A DNA stretch of 64,000 bases. Source: Triglochin maritima. Lineage: Eukaryota; Streptophyta; Magnoliopsida; Alismatales; Juncaginaceae. The notes below the pieces were generated by a model. It did not search any database and had not been told where the DNA came from. It was given only the letters and a program-made list of their open reading frames with translations. Both the position numbers and the translations under genes were made by a program. This document shows positions 11,433 through 21,514 of this stretch, in pieces. The stretch is from contig OY821788.1 in assembly GCA_963682175.1 (NCBI GenBank), forward strand, positions 17,006,001 through 17,070,000, given 5' to 3'. Numbering within the stretch: position 1 is the first letter of the stretch; each line of letters opens with the position of its first letter.

Positions 11433-12842
11433 TATATGAGCACAAAATAACATCTATATCAGTACATACACGCATGAGCATGATAATAAAATAAAGGCAA
11501 GAGCAATAGACAACACAATGAACCACTAAGGACTTACGTAACATGAACACCAAAATTCCATAACGTGCATGCATTCTTAATGTAGATCTTCGCACTAAAT
11601 CAGAGGTTATGAAAATATAATTAATGGTTACTAGATAAGAACTTGTCCTATAATCAGTAATTAGCTTATGAACCTTGCAAATCAGCACATCATGCATGAA
11701 TATTAGGACTGTTTCCGGTGCATCATGCTTAAACACAAGGTCTGAAATCCATAATCATTTATGGAGTTTATGCCTAAACATGACCAGTAATGGACCCGTG
11801 TCAATAAGTGAAATTGTGAAGCAATAATACAGCCAATGAGAAGATTAAACTACCGCATGATCACATGACAATCAGACCAACCAAACTTCAACAACCGATC
11901 AAGCATGTGGGGTCGCACATCACACGAAACGCGTGCAACAACCCTTCCTAAGGAGCTCTCCTTTGCCCCGCCTCCTCCCTTCTGATTTACCATCAGAGTA
12001 CCACAAGGTACGTGGCGTAGGAGTCATGCAATGATCAGATATGCTCAGCCAGGAACGAATTCCTAAGTTACACCAAGGCTTACCGAGTAGCACCTTGAAA
12101 TGGTCCGCACCCAGCTCTCCAACCGGACCAGACATTGATGCTGGACCAAAACTCCATCCAATCCTACCACTACATCCTATTCTAAAGGCTAGAGGCATAC
12201 CTGAGTTGTAGGGGTCGCCTGAGTTAGCAAAAGACTCCAAAGCTGCGCCTAAGAGAAGCCTTTGCTTCTACTCCTCGAGCTGTCGGATCTCCACCAGCAG
12301 GAAAAATTAGATGTGGTGGTGGTGATGGGGACAAGGGTTTTGTGGCATGGGGAGGAGAAGAGTGGAAGAGGTCGGCTGGTGTAGGGTTGCACAAGTTGTG
12401 TTTAAAGAAATAAACATCAAAGGCAATAAATCAAATCTCTAGCTGGCCCCATCCCTACTTTCCAAATGCATGAGATTTCAAAATTTGCAAGGATCCAAGT
12501 GAATCATCTCCTGATCACATGGCAGCCAAACCACCATCCACACGCCAGCCCAGCCCATCCACATGCCAACTCAGCCCATCCAATCGAAGTTCAACCAACA
12601 ACTAAGCCCACACACACATGGTTTGCACCCGATTGACTCGATTAAGCCACCGATTGCAAAAATTGCCCGATGGGTCGCACCAGACCACAAACCGCAATAA
12701 CTCACCCAAAAGAAACTTTATTAAGTCTGAGCATGAAATCACAGGCATACAAAAAGCACACCTGGAAGACGTCGAAAAAGAAAAGACCACAAGGATAAAT
12801 AAGACTTTAATAATGTGGCTGGAGAGCGGGTCATACATGTGC

Positions 12843-13842
12843 TAAGCTTCATTCAAGAGCATTAGCACATCAAAGATAAGAGTGAAGTCTCATTAGATGG
12901 TTATGAAAATCATGTAAGGCTCAAAGTATTAAGATTAACAGACACACTAATCCATCACATAATCAAATAACCTTCTTCTCCACCCCCCAATGGGGATCAA
13001 CTACTCTCTACTCATCTCTATACTAAAGAAAACATAAAAATGGCATGAACCCATAAAAGAAATGGAGAAGACAAGATTAAAGAAACAACAACATCAAAGA
13101 AATTGCATCAAAGTAAAATACATGTATTTAAAGAACAAAACGCACTATTGATTGAAATGAAAGGATTACAAAGTATGCTTCTTCTTCTCCAACTACACTA
13201 AGCAGCAGTAAAATAAAACCTAAAACAAATGGAGAAGCAAGAAGAAGTGGGAGAGGAGGGATTACAATGGTATATATACTAATACATTGTTAGGATTAAT
13301 CTCGGAATAATCGGACGACTCTAAATTACATATGATAGTCCAGGAATGCTCCAAACCGAATAGCCGACCCACGATCAAAATTTCAACTCATTTGGATCAT
13401 TTTGATCCGCCAGTGGCGGATCCAAATCCGCCACTGGCGGTTCAAATGGCTCTGATGGGGCTGAAATTTTGTGTCGCGCTTGATTTTCATTTGGCACATG
13501 GGGTGAAGTCCTGGTCTGCTATCTTGAATCACTTTGAGTTTATTTGGCGAAATACGGATATGATTCAAGTCATGTGTCACCATGTTTTGAACTTCACAAT
13601 CAGGTCCCTCTGAATTTGCACTTGGGTCCTTCATGATTTGCGATCCAGTCCTTGTGCATTACAAATAGGTCCAGAACCTTCCAAATCAGTCCATACTTGC
13701 AACATTTAGGTCCGTTTTGCTCCTTTCCTCTTCTTTATTACCCAGCTCCTGAAACACTACAAACAACAACTTGAGTAGCACAATATTGGGGTAAAATAAA
13801 TGATATATAACATGAATATGATGCATGATATGCTACTAATCA
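12843..13842 (-). repeat. Athila A 3' LTR, second part (antisense)
   Basis: TAAGCTTCATTCAAGAGC at 12843 resumes the LTR cut at 1973. It ends at 13842 in TACTAATCA, the reverse complement of an LTR start TGATTAGTAGC. A TATA-like tract sits near 13271-13280. U3 contains an inverted pair around GATCCGCCAGTGGCGGATC (about 13406-13440). In unit 2 the left 440 bp of this part and the end of the solo LTR are deleted. Confidence 0.85.
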
Positions 13843-15410
13843 AATACCCCCACACTTATCTTTTGCTAGTCCCGAGCAAAACATAGAAAGAGAAAAATGA
13901 CGAAAAGTGAAACATAAGAAAAATAAGGAAATCCTAACTCACTTTCGTAGGAATCACAGTTGCACTTAGCACGTGCGACAAGCCGTTAAACCTCCTTATC
14001 ACCAAGGAGGAGTGGTGTCTTCTGAGGGTTTTTAAGGGATATACCCACAAAATCCAAACATTGATGCATTATTCAATCTAGCAACACGACTCGTTGGACC
14101 CATTTTTGTCTATCATTGGACACGGTAATACTACAGGCTGACTCTATATATGTATCCAGTCCACACACCTAGCCGAATGAATCATTCATTGAAGTTAATT
14201 AAGGACTTAAGTGAAAGACGTGGACAACCTTAAAAATCCTCAAGTGATACAAAGTGTAAAGTCCATTAAGGTTCTTATTTGCATTACCATTTTTTTCTCT
14301 TTTTGTTTCTTTCTTTTTTCTTTTCTTTCTTTTTACTAGTTGGTGTGTAATTCTCCCAGGGTCAGGTTTCGTGCATTGTTACGTATGAGGACTTACACTA
14401 TCACGTACCCCTTTCCACACATCTCCACATAGGGCAATACCTACCACCAGTGTAACGAGAGTTCAGTCGGTGCATCCCAAGTTAGATGACTCGAAAGCAC
14501 CAGGCACAAAGTCCCCTCAGACCTAATTTCCCAACTGATAAGAGCCGTGCGAGAAGAGAGAACATCTACTCACTTATTTCTTATCTACACATGAACCAAA
14601 ACCCCTACACTTAATGTCCCACAATAAGAGTTAAAGGGTCCTTGACTACGACAAACTTCCTTTTATTAACATACACGAATTATTCAACTCACTAGGCTCA
14701 GGGTGGTCTTCTTTATTTGTTTGAGTACTGAAACCCTATTATTATTCTCCCCCAAGGTAAAACTGGGGTGCATCCTAACGATGAGATAAGACCTAAGGCC
14801 GGTGTACTAGATATCCTAATGTATCAAGTTCAAGACAGGCCGGTGTACTAGATATCCTAATGTATCAAGTTCAAGACAATTTTGGGAGCTTTCTTTTTAC
14901 TTTGCCTCTCAACATTTTTGCACATGCCAAACACACGCAAAACCGACAAAACATTTTCTTTCGCAAACACATGAAGATTTTGAAAGAAATGTAAAATTTA
15001 AAGCGCTAGGTAAGCAAAAGAAGACAAGTCACCCAAGGATCAGGGCAAACAAATATATCGATATTAAATGTAGCACACTAACATGACCCTAACAATACAA
15101 ACAAAAGAAAACAAAACAAAAGGAAAATACTCAACTATGTACACACGTTAAACACCCCCCATACTTACTTCATGCATTGTCCTCAATGAATGCGAGCATG
15201 ATACTACATGGATATATGCATTAAAAAGACAACATCTCACCAACATGAAGCACAAAGGGAAGTTCATGGTTATGTTCATGTACACAACCCAAATTCCCGT
15301 CAAAGCCTGTTAAATACCAAAGAAGGGATACTAATACGTGAAAGAAATGGGGCCCAAATACATAAGGGTTAGGATCCACAACAATCAATGCTCACTCATG
15401 GAGTCTTTAA
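13843..15410 (-). other. Athila A internal remnant (3' untranslated region only)
   Basis: The reverse complement starts at the polypurine tract (AATACCCCCACACTT at 13843-13857). It continues through the conserved CTCACTTTCGTAGGAATCAC box (13938-13957) and a CATGCATTGTCCTCAATG box near 15172. The sequence parallels the 3' untranslated region of Athila B at 23560-25098 in the other orientation. It holds no coding region. At 15410 it is fused straight to an LTR end with no primer site, so everything from the primer site through gag and pol is deleted. Confidence 0.8.
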
Positions 15411-15896
15411 CAATCAGTTAAAAAAACCACAAGTGCACGACCGCGTTGAAGCGGTGGCAAGCACGGGTCGATCCACAAGGAGCGTGTGCGAGTCGAGTTC
15501 ACAATACTCGAGTGGGAAAAGGAAGGGAGAGAAATGTGGTTGGAATCAAACTAAAACACGTAGAAAATCAGAAAACAATAATAAAACTAGACCCCTAAGG
15601 GGTAGAGAAAGAACATGGAATTGAAAATATGTAGTGTAGTGTGTGCAAATGTGTTCATCAAAACATGTCTTACATGAAATCCATAAAACTCAAATTCAAC
15701 TTTGCCTCCACATGAAATAAGATAAAACATTATCATTAAAACATATAGAACAATAATTGAAATAAAGCAAATATGTTCTCATGTATAATGACTCATATCC
15801 AACTATGTCTCCACATGAAATAAGATTTATCACAATCATTAAAACATACAAGACATTAATTTGTATAAAGCCAACAAGAGCACATGCATGCACATG
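15411..15896 (-). repeat. Athila A 5' LTR, truncated (antisense)
   Basis: CAATCAGTTAAA at 15411 and the following CACAAGTGCACGACCGCG block match the LTR part at 1405-1900. Homology stops at CATGCACATG (15896), where the CACTA-like sequence begins. The upstream half of the LTR is missing. Confidence 0.8.
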
Positions 15897-16049
15897 AACA
15901 AGTCCTCTTCCGAGTCCACCCCTCCGCCTCCAAACCCCATCCCCGTCGTCCCTTATCCGGAGACCGACCGAGCTGGAGTAGAGAAAATGGAGACCTTAAA
16001 GACCGATCCAGCGGAGTCAAATCCGTACATCCTGGTGGGGGTTTGATCC
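15892..16049 (+). pseudogene. Gene-like exon of unknown origin in the CACTA-like element
   Basis: An open frame from ATG at 15893 encodes a Pro-rich N-terminus (STPPPPNPIPVVPYPETD) and then KMETLKTDPAESNPYILVGV before a stop at 16045. The second copy (45027-45180) keeps the frame with a few substitutions. Codon structure and GC rise here compared with flanking LTR DNA. I do not recognise the protein. A GT near 16040 could be a splice donor to the hexokinase exon, but the join is not demonstrated. Confidence 0.4.
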
Positions 16050-16135
16050 GATTTTTTGCTGTAGATTTCAATTTGGAAGAAATTTTGACATTTTTAGTTT
16101 GTGTGATTAATTACGATGGTTGGTCTTTGATATAG

Positions 16136-16270
16136 TGTTTATGCGGTAGATCTTGGAGGAAATAATTTCCTGTCTTGCGTGTTCAACTTGGTGGGAATGA
16201 AGGTCGTGTTCTAAAGCAAAAATTTGAGGAGGTGTCCATTCCACCACAATTCGTGGTTGACTCCTCAAAT
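16136..16270 (+). pseudogene. Captured hexokinase exon fragment
   Basis: Hexokinase phosphorylates glucose and in plants also signals sugar status. After an AG at 16134-16135 (TTTGATATAG) the frame reads VYAVDLGGNNF, the phosphate-binding block of hexokinases (LGGTNFRV in the family). A one-base loss then shifts the frame, and from 16175 it reads LRVQLGGNEGRVLKQKFEEV followed by SIPPQ. The exon ends at AAT before GTAAGT (16271), a consensus donor. Only about 45 codons of a normally near-500-residue enzyme are present, so this is a non-functional capture. The same exon with the same frameshift is at 45271-45405. Confidence 0.85.
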
Positions 16271-16301
16271 GTAAGTTCATTGTTGTCAATATTTGATTCA
16301 G

Positions 16302-16425
16302 AAATTTTCTCCTCAAATGGTTATCAGAATGCATGTATCCTGAAGGAGCAGATGTGGTGGCGTGGTTGGAGAAGACAGGGATTGAGATGTTTGTTTATGG
16401 AGATCACATGTTGGGAATCCAATGA
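16302..16425 (+). pseudogene. Gene-like exon of unknown origin following the hexokinase piece
   Basis: A TTTGATTCAG acceptor-like signal ends at 16301. The frame from 16303 gives WLSECMYPEGADVVAWLEKT, then GIEMFVYGDHMLGIQ and a stop at 16423. It does not look like the next part of hexokinase and I cannot place it. Another acceptor-like CCTTGCAG occurs near 16483. Such strings of small exons are typical of transposons that pick up host gene pieces. Confidence 0.4.
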
Positions 16426-16779
16426 CCTCGAGTACACCATAGATATTCTCTCACATTCTTCCTTTTACTACATTCCTTGCAGTGTCATGGTAGTATACAA
16501 GCTGTGGATCAACGTGATTGATCTCCTGAGGGAAAGGAAACATTCATTCATTCATTTTTTGTAGTTTGACTTAAAAACTGATCCATATATAAGAAGCCTT
16601 TTTTATTTGTTGCCTTATTAGATGTTGTCTTTGTGTATTGTTTGACTGAATGCTGCAGTAAATATATGTGAATTTCAAAGTCGTTGAATTGAATATGAAT
16701 GTTGTAGGGATTGAGTGTGAATTACAAACGTTAAATTTAAAAATAAAAAATAAAAAATCCAAATAAAAACTAGAAAATT

Positions 16780-17096
16780 GACGTTGTAGGGTGTCTACCA
16801 CGCCGGTTTTATTGAAAACCGATGTTGTAGGGTACAAAAACTAAAAAAAATAAATACTCTACTACGTTGGTTTTCCCAAAAAATCAGGTTATTTATTTAT
16901 TTATTAAGAGGTCTACAACGACGGTTGCCTTATGCAACCGACGTGGAAGACCCCCTCTACCATGTGGGATTTTAGACCAACGTGAAAGAGTACCTCGGTA
17001 TAATATCTCCTACCTACCACGTCGGTCAACTAAGCTGATAAACCTGACGTTGTACCCCCTTAATTCCGACGTCATACCTTTTTTCTCCAGCAGTGC
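16780..17096. repeat. CACTA-type subterminal repeat cluster
   Basis: Short repeats resembling CTACNACGTCGGTT occur in both orientations, for example GTCTACCACGCCGGTTTT, CCGATGTTGTAGGGT, CTACTACGTTGGTTTT, TCTACAACGACGGTTG, CAACCGACGTGGAAGA and CCTACCACGTCGGTCAA. The cluster ends in the terminus at 17096. In known CACTA elements such repeats bind transposase. Confidence 0.75.
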
Positions 17097-17591
17097 AACG
17101 TGCGCATGAAGTTTGTGGCTTGGTCGGACGAGATGTGGGTTAGCTGGAGGTGACTATGGGGACTCACCTCGTGCGCCACCTCTGAACCAAGAACTCCTGA
17201 TAGCTGGCACAACCCTTCTTCCATCAACCCACACTAACCTTGCCTCATACGTCAAGGAGCTCACATACGTGGAGACCCACTTGGTTGCACTAGCCGCAGC
17301 CTTGGCCCTAGCCTTCCCCAACTTCTCTAGTTGCTGGCCCCAACCAAATCTCCGAAAACCAGACTTTGACAATGTCTGACACCCCCAGCAATTGGTCCAG
17401 CCGTCCTGCCATGGAGCGCAAGCAATAGCTGCACACATGGCTATCACGTGGCCAGTGAAGTTTTTCTCCAAAACAGCCCCACCAACCAAGAATTCTCCAA
17501 TGCCCCAACTCTCTCTCTCACCCTTGTCTCATGCGCATAACTGAGCTGAAGGAATTGACGTGCTCCAGATTGTAGAAAACTGCCTCCTACG
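17097..17591 (-). repeat. LTR fragment (TGTAAG family), distal part
   Basis: This stretch lies between the CACTA-like terminus and Athila B. Once Athila B is removed it joins 27612-28424 as one sequence, shown by the target duplication CTACG (17587-17591) and CCACG (27607-27611). It has raised GC and several overlapping frames, none with a recognised domain. The minus strand reads like the transcribed part of an LTR. Unit 2 lacks it because of its 0.63-kb deletion. Confidence 0.6.
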
Positions 17592-19097
17592 TGATTGACA
17601 TCATATTATGCATACATTTGTGTCTTATATCCATTATTTTTACCTAAACAATGCTACATAAAAAGTTTAATGTTTAAGTTTCAGGAATAAGCAGGTTTGA
17701 GGAGAAGAGGTACAAAAAGGACTCAAAAGCAAGGAAAAAGACTAAGTTGCAAGATCGGGGGACTGAGATGCATGATGGAAGAACCCGGATGTAAGCCCAA
17801 AGCACCAATGAGCAAATCAAGAAACTTCACACCATCATGAGGAGTATTTTGGCAATTCGATCCGGTCCTGAGCTCCAACAACCTATTTGGATGCATCACA
17901 CTTGAAGACATGAAGCCATACAACCACACTCCAAAACCATGCCGGATCCAGACAATAAAGGCCGCCAATTGGCAGTTCAAGACCGCTGATTGGCGGTCCG
18001 TTTTGGTCTGTCTCCGCCAAAACTTTGGTGGGCCATGTATTAGGTTGTATTTAGTCTATTGTTGGTATACGTTTAGTCCCATACTGGGGCATTGTCCCGG
18101 ATTATTTTTTCTATTGCTATAAATAGAACTCTTCCTCCTCATTTGTATTCACTCATTGCTTGGTGACATTCTCTCTACTTGGAGTAAATGTCTTGAAGCA
18201 AAAACTCAAGGTGGAGAAGAATGCTAATTTTAATGTGAGTCTTGTAAATAAAATAATTCTTCATAGTTTTGTTAGTTTTATATTGTCTTTTGTTTTAATA
18301 CTTGCATGTCTAGTTAGTTTGTTTTCTTTATCATAGTATAATGAGAATATCTTCCTTTCTTTATATGATTGTTAGATTAATGATTAGTGTGTAGTCCATC
18401 CCTATTTGGGGGGTGGACAAGAGTGTGATGTGATTATATGATGTATTAGGTGTGTGTTATCTTAATCCTTTGAGCCGTACATAATTTCCATAACCATCTA
18501 ATGAGATTTCACTCTTGTCTTTGATGTGCTAATGCTTTTGAATGAAGCTTAGCTCATGCTTAGATTAGTGGAGCTATTTTATGGGGAATGATGAGGTGAG
18601 GATAAGGATGGAGTTGATAAAGGAGACATGACTTGTGGTTGCATGTACTCTTGTTTCCCTCACCTTAATTAATGTCTTGTATGTTTTAATGATTGTGTAA
18701 ATCTTATTTCATGTGGAGACATAGTGGGGTTTGGTCATTATGCATGAGTTGATTTAACTTCATTCCAATTATTGTCTTGCATGTTTTAATGATAATGTGT
18801 TATCTTATTTCATGTGGAGGCAAAGTTGGATTTCGTGTACTACATGTTGTGACGAGCACAATTGAATACACACACCTACACATATTTTTGCATTCACATT
18901 CTTTCTCTACCCCCTTTGGGATTTAGTTTTATTGTTTGTGATTCTTAGTTTAGTGTAGTGTAATCACATTTTCTCCACCTTGTTTCCTACTTGCCTTCGA
19001 ACTAACGAAAGTCGACACACCTCCCTGTGGATGGACCCATATTTTCCACCGTTTCAACGTGGTCGTGCACTTGCGGTTATTATAATTGCTTCAATCA
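17592..19097 (+). repeat. Athila B 5' LTR
   Basis: It starts TGATTGACATCATATTATGC and ends ATTGCTTCAATCA. A TATAAATAG box lies at 18118-18126, and the sequence GTCGTGCACTTGCGGTTATT near the end is shared with the other Athila-type LTRs here. In the middle it holds the uninterrupted GTTTTAAT target that carries the hAT element in the 3' LTR. Confidence 0.9.
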
Positions 19098-19121
19098 AGT
19101 TTTTGGCACCGTTGCCGGGTA
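19098..19121 (+). promoter_or_regulatory. Athila B primer-binding site (Asp tRNA type)
   Basis: AGTTTTTGGCACCGTTGCCG follows the LTR. TGGCRCCGTTGCCGGGG is the well-known Athila primer site, taken to pair with aspartate tRNA. One G-to-T change (GGGTAGG here, GGGGAGG at 47618-47641) marks decay in this copy. Confidence 0.88.
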
Positions 19122-20213
19122 GGTGTTCTGTCCAGACTTTTGTTTGGATGATTCGAGTGGTTTTAATTTTTTGTTTGTTTTAGGAGGCTTCAAAGATCTA
19201 GAGATGGCGCCACGAGAAGTCGGGAGGGGAACATGAGCAAAATGACCGCCAATCAGCAGTGCTGGACTGCCAATTGGCGGCCTGGTGAACACTAAAATCC
19301 TTCTTACATTTTGTGGTTGTTTCTACATTCACTAGGTCATCTGGGGCTCAATTTGGAATGTTTTGACTTATAGTTTGCTACCATATTAACAATCAAGTCC
19401 ATTTAATCAACTTGGACCTTAAAACTCAATGCAAATGAGTAGATTGATTGCCATTTAGGTCATGCATCATATGTACACCTTGCACGCACTCATCTTTCTT
19501 TTCTTTACATTCTTGTTGTTTATTGTTAGCGTAAGGTACGTGCACCCATTCTCTCACTCATGCATGGTTTAAGAAAGCATTAGTTAGCAAGGTGCATTGG
19601 GACAAGAGTGAGGTGAGCATTTGATTAGAGAGTTGATTGGTAGATTAAGAATCAAAACGCTACTAAGGAGGGGTTGTCCCATACAAGATAAGGTGGGGGA
19701 TTTCATCACCCTTTCCTTTGCCCCAAAAATCACTCTTATTCAAAACCTTAATTCTAAAACCAAGTAGACATTGGCCCTAAGGATTTCAGACGCACTAGGA
19801 GAGTGATCGAGTTGAGACCATCATGACGTGATCGGCGTCACCTGCCTTGTCGATAGTAGGAGGTACTGGATCTCCGGATCTGGTATCACTTGTTGGGCAT
19901 TGTGGTCTTTGTTGTACGGGGTGAGGCGTGTCGAGACTAGTGAACTCAAAGTTAGGTGTCGACTAGCCTAAGGACCTATAGCCATAAGTTGTTTGAGCCG
20001 TGCTTGCTAGATCAAGCTTCTACCCTCTCCCACTACCCATGCTAGCTTTAGGGGTTCTTCCCTTCTCCTCTGAGTCATCTTCTTCTCACCTACTTCTACG
20101 TTCTAGTCTCCTCCCCTTTACACTCTTTGTAGCATTTTAGGGCCGAGTCGAGCATTTTTGCGAGCTTGGCCTCGTGGTGGTGAGAGTGATCGACTCGAGA
20201 GTTCTTTCGCGTA
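19122..20213 (+). other. Athila B 5' untranslated region
   Basis: About 1.1 kb with no convincing frame. It contains two gene-like pyrimidine stretches (near 20035-20130) upstream of the gag start. The N-terminal gag domain seen in Athila C at 37033-37470 has no counterpart here, so the 5' coding part may have been lost or never present. Confidence 0.6.
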
Positions 20214-21230
20214 ATGGATGGTTACATGGGCGACCATTCATATCATTATTGGGACCAGGAAAATTCTCCATGGTATTCCGGACCCATGCAACCTGGGGTG
20301 CCTCAGATAAACACCCCGTATGGTTGGGACAATCGTAATTGTGTCGCTGAACAATCTTCAGATTGGGATAATATGAGAGAGGCACCGACGGCTAGACCAC
20401 CATCTAGTTATGTCAGATCATATGCTGGTCAACAAACTGAGACATTACAACAAACTTTGGCCTCTTTCATGCGTGCGGTAGATGACATGAGTGCACCGGT
20501 GGCTCCAGTAGTCGTACCGTGTGACTGTTGTGGTTTTAGTGGTCATGTTATCGAGGAATGTCCTTATGTTCCCCAGAGCCTGAGTATGAGCATACGTTTT
20601 CCAAAAATGCTTAATATGACCATTACGCATCTGCGTACAACCTGAGAGGGATACTTATTCCAGGGGAGACAATACTTATTCAAATTTTATACATCGTGCC
20701 CACCCCAGTATCCTCCTCCCAAATACCTAGAATTCTACCAACACCCTACTCCGAATCATTGGACTCATTCTCAGCCCATCAACACCCAACCCCAAAATTT
20801 CCCAAGCGCTAACTTGGACCTTATAGTTGACCGTATACCTGATTCCTTGAAACAAACTTTCTTTACGTTCATGGAAACCACTCAATAGTCCATACAAAAT
20901 ATGTCACTGCAAGCGAGTCAAATGACACAACAATTACGTGAATGTGAGAATGGTAACTTTTCTTGTCAACATGAGGATTTATCTTCTGATATCGAGCCAC
21001 CACCACATCCACAAATTCAAAGCACAATCTTTCAAAGTCAAACTCCTAGTCAGTCTGAGGGACTTGGGGTTTCAAATCACGATCACTTGGTGGCGGATTC
21101 GATTCCAATTGAGAAAAACATGGACTGTTTCTTCATTTTAAATTTAGACCACAAGTGCACAGCCATCGGTAAGGTTAATGCATGGGAAGACTCATCAAAA
21201 ACAATAAACTCATGTGACGAACAAAGGTAA
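20214..21230 (+). pseudogene. gag: Athila B gag C-terminal region, disrupted
   Basis: The frame from ATG at 20214 reads MDGYMGDHSYHYWDQENSPW and continues to a clear CCHC zinc knuckle CDCCGFSGHVIEEC (C-X2-C-X4-H-X4-C), which binds RNA. It stops at 20643, and a shifted frame continues with Pro/Gln-rich sequence typical of Athila gag. At 20886 a CAG became TAG; the second copy keeps CAG. A final frame (20901-21230) ends NSCDEQR. The capsid domain and the protease are absent. Unit 2 has the same gene at about 48733-49750 with other lesions. Confidence 0.75.
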
Positions 21231-21514
21231 GCATGGGAGGTGTCTAAATGTTATGGCAAAACCCATCAAAACAAAGTTTCTTCAATCAATCAACCAAGCA
21301 AATACAAATACAAACACATAACTAACATGTAGCATATTCAACAGGAAATTTCAGTCAATAAACATGACATAACTAAGCATGAAAAGTGTCTAAATCTTAT
21401 GGCAAACCAATCAAAATTCCCCAACATGTTGATGATTAAAATACCCCCAATGAACATACAAAACATGCAAGTCTACACAATCAAAAAATTCATAAAACAT
21501 CCAAACTTCACAAT
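21231..21514 (+). other. Non-coding A-rich spacer after gag
   Basis: It holds repeated AAGTGTCTAAATCTTATGGCAA-like blocks (about 21244 and 21386) and no coding signal. It leads into the antisense Athila fragment. The repeated block suggests a local duplication of about 140 bp. Confidence 0.5.

Larger units (their letters stand above)
1974..12837 (-). mobile_element. Solo LTR of an unassigned gypsy-like family, split by a copia insertion
   Basis: The element starts TGTAACGCCC at 1974 and ends TCATACA at 12837, flanked by direct TGTGC repeats (1969-1973, 12838-12842). Its own sequence is 1974-3282 plus 11438-12837, about 2709 bp; the rest is the nested copia element. It has no coding region, primer site or repeated ends, so the simplest reading is a solo LTR left by LTR-LTR recombination. 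The minus orientation is inferred: that strand would end GGGCGTTACA, as many plant chromovirus LTRs end just before their primer site. Inside, a block of about 32 bp is tandemly doubled at about 2484-2547 in this copy only. Confidence 0.7.
15897..17096. mobile_element. CACTA-like element, one end, with captured gene pieces
   Basis: The right terminus reads CTCCAGCAGTG at 17086-17096; its reverse complement CACTGCTGGAGAAAAAAGG has the CACT(A/G) start of CACTA transposons. The last 320 bp hold at least eight copies in both orientations of a core like CTACNACGTCGGTT, the subterminal repeat pattern of this superfamily. The interior holds gene-like exons with splice signals (15892-16050, 16136-16270, 16302-16425), and no transposase. 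The left terminus is not found: the element meets a broken Athila LTR at 15896. In unit 2 the terminus is deleted. The superfamily call rests on terminus and subterminal repeats only. Confidence 0.65.

Noticed and set aside
17154..17489. 111-codon minus frame (starting MVGGAVLEKN) as a host gene
   Set aside because: No domain, alternative frames are equally open, and the region joins an LTR fragment once Athila B is removed.
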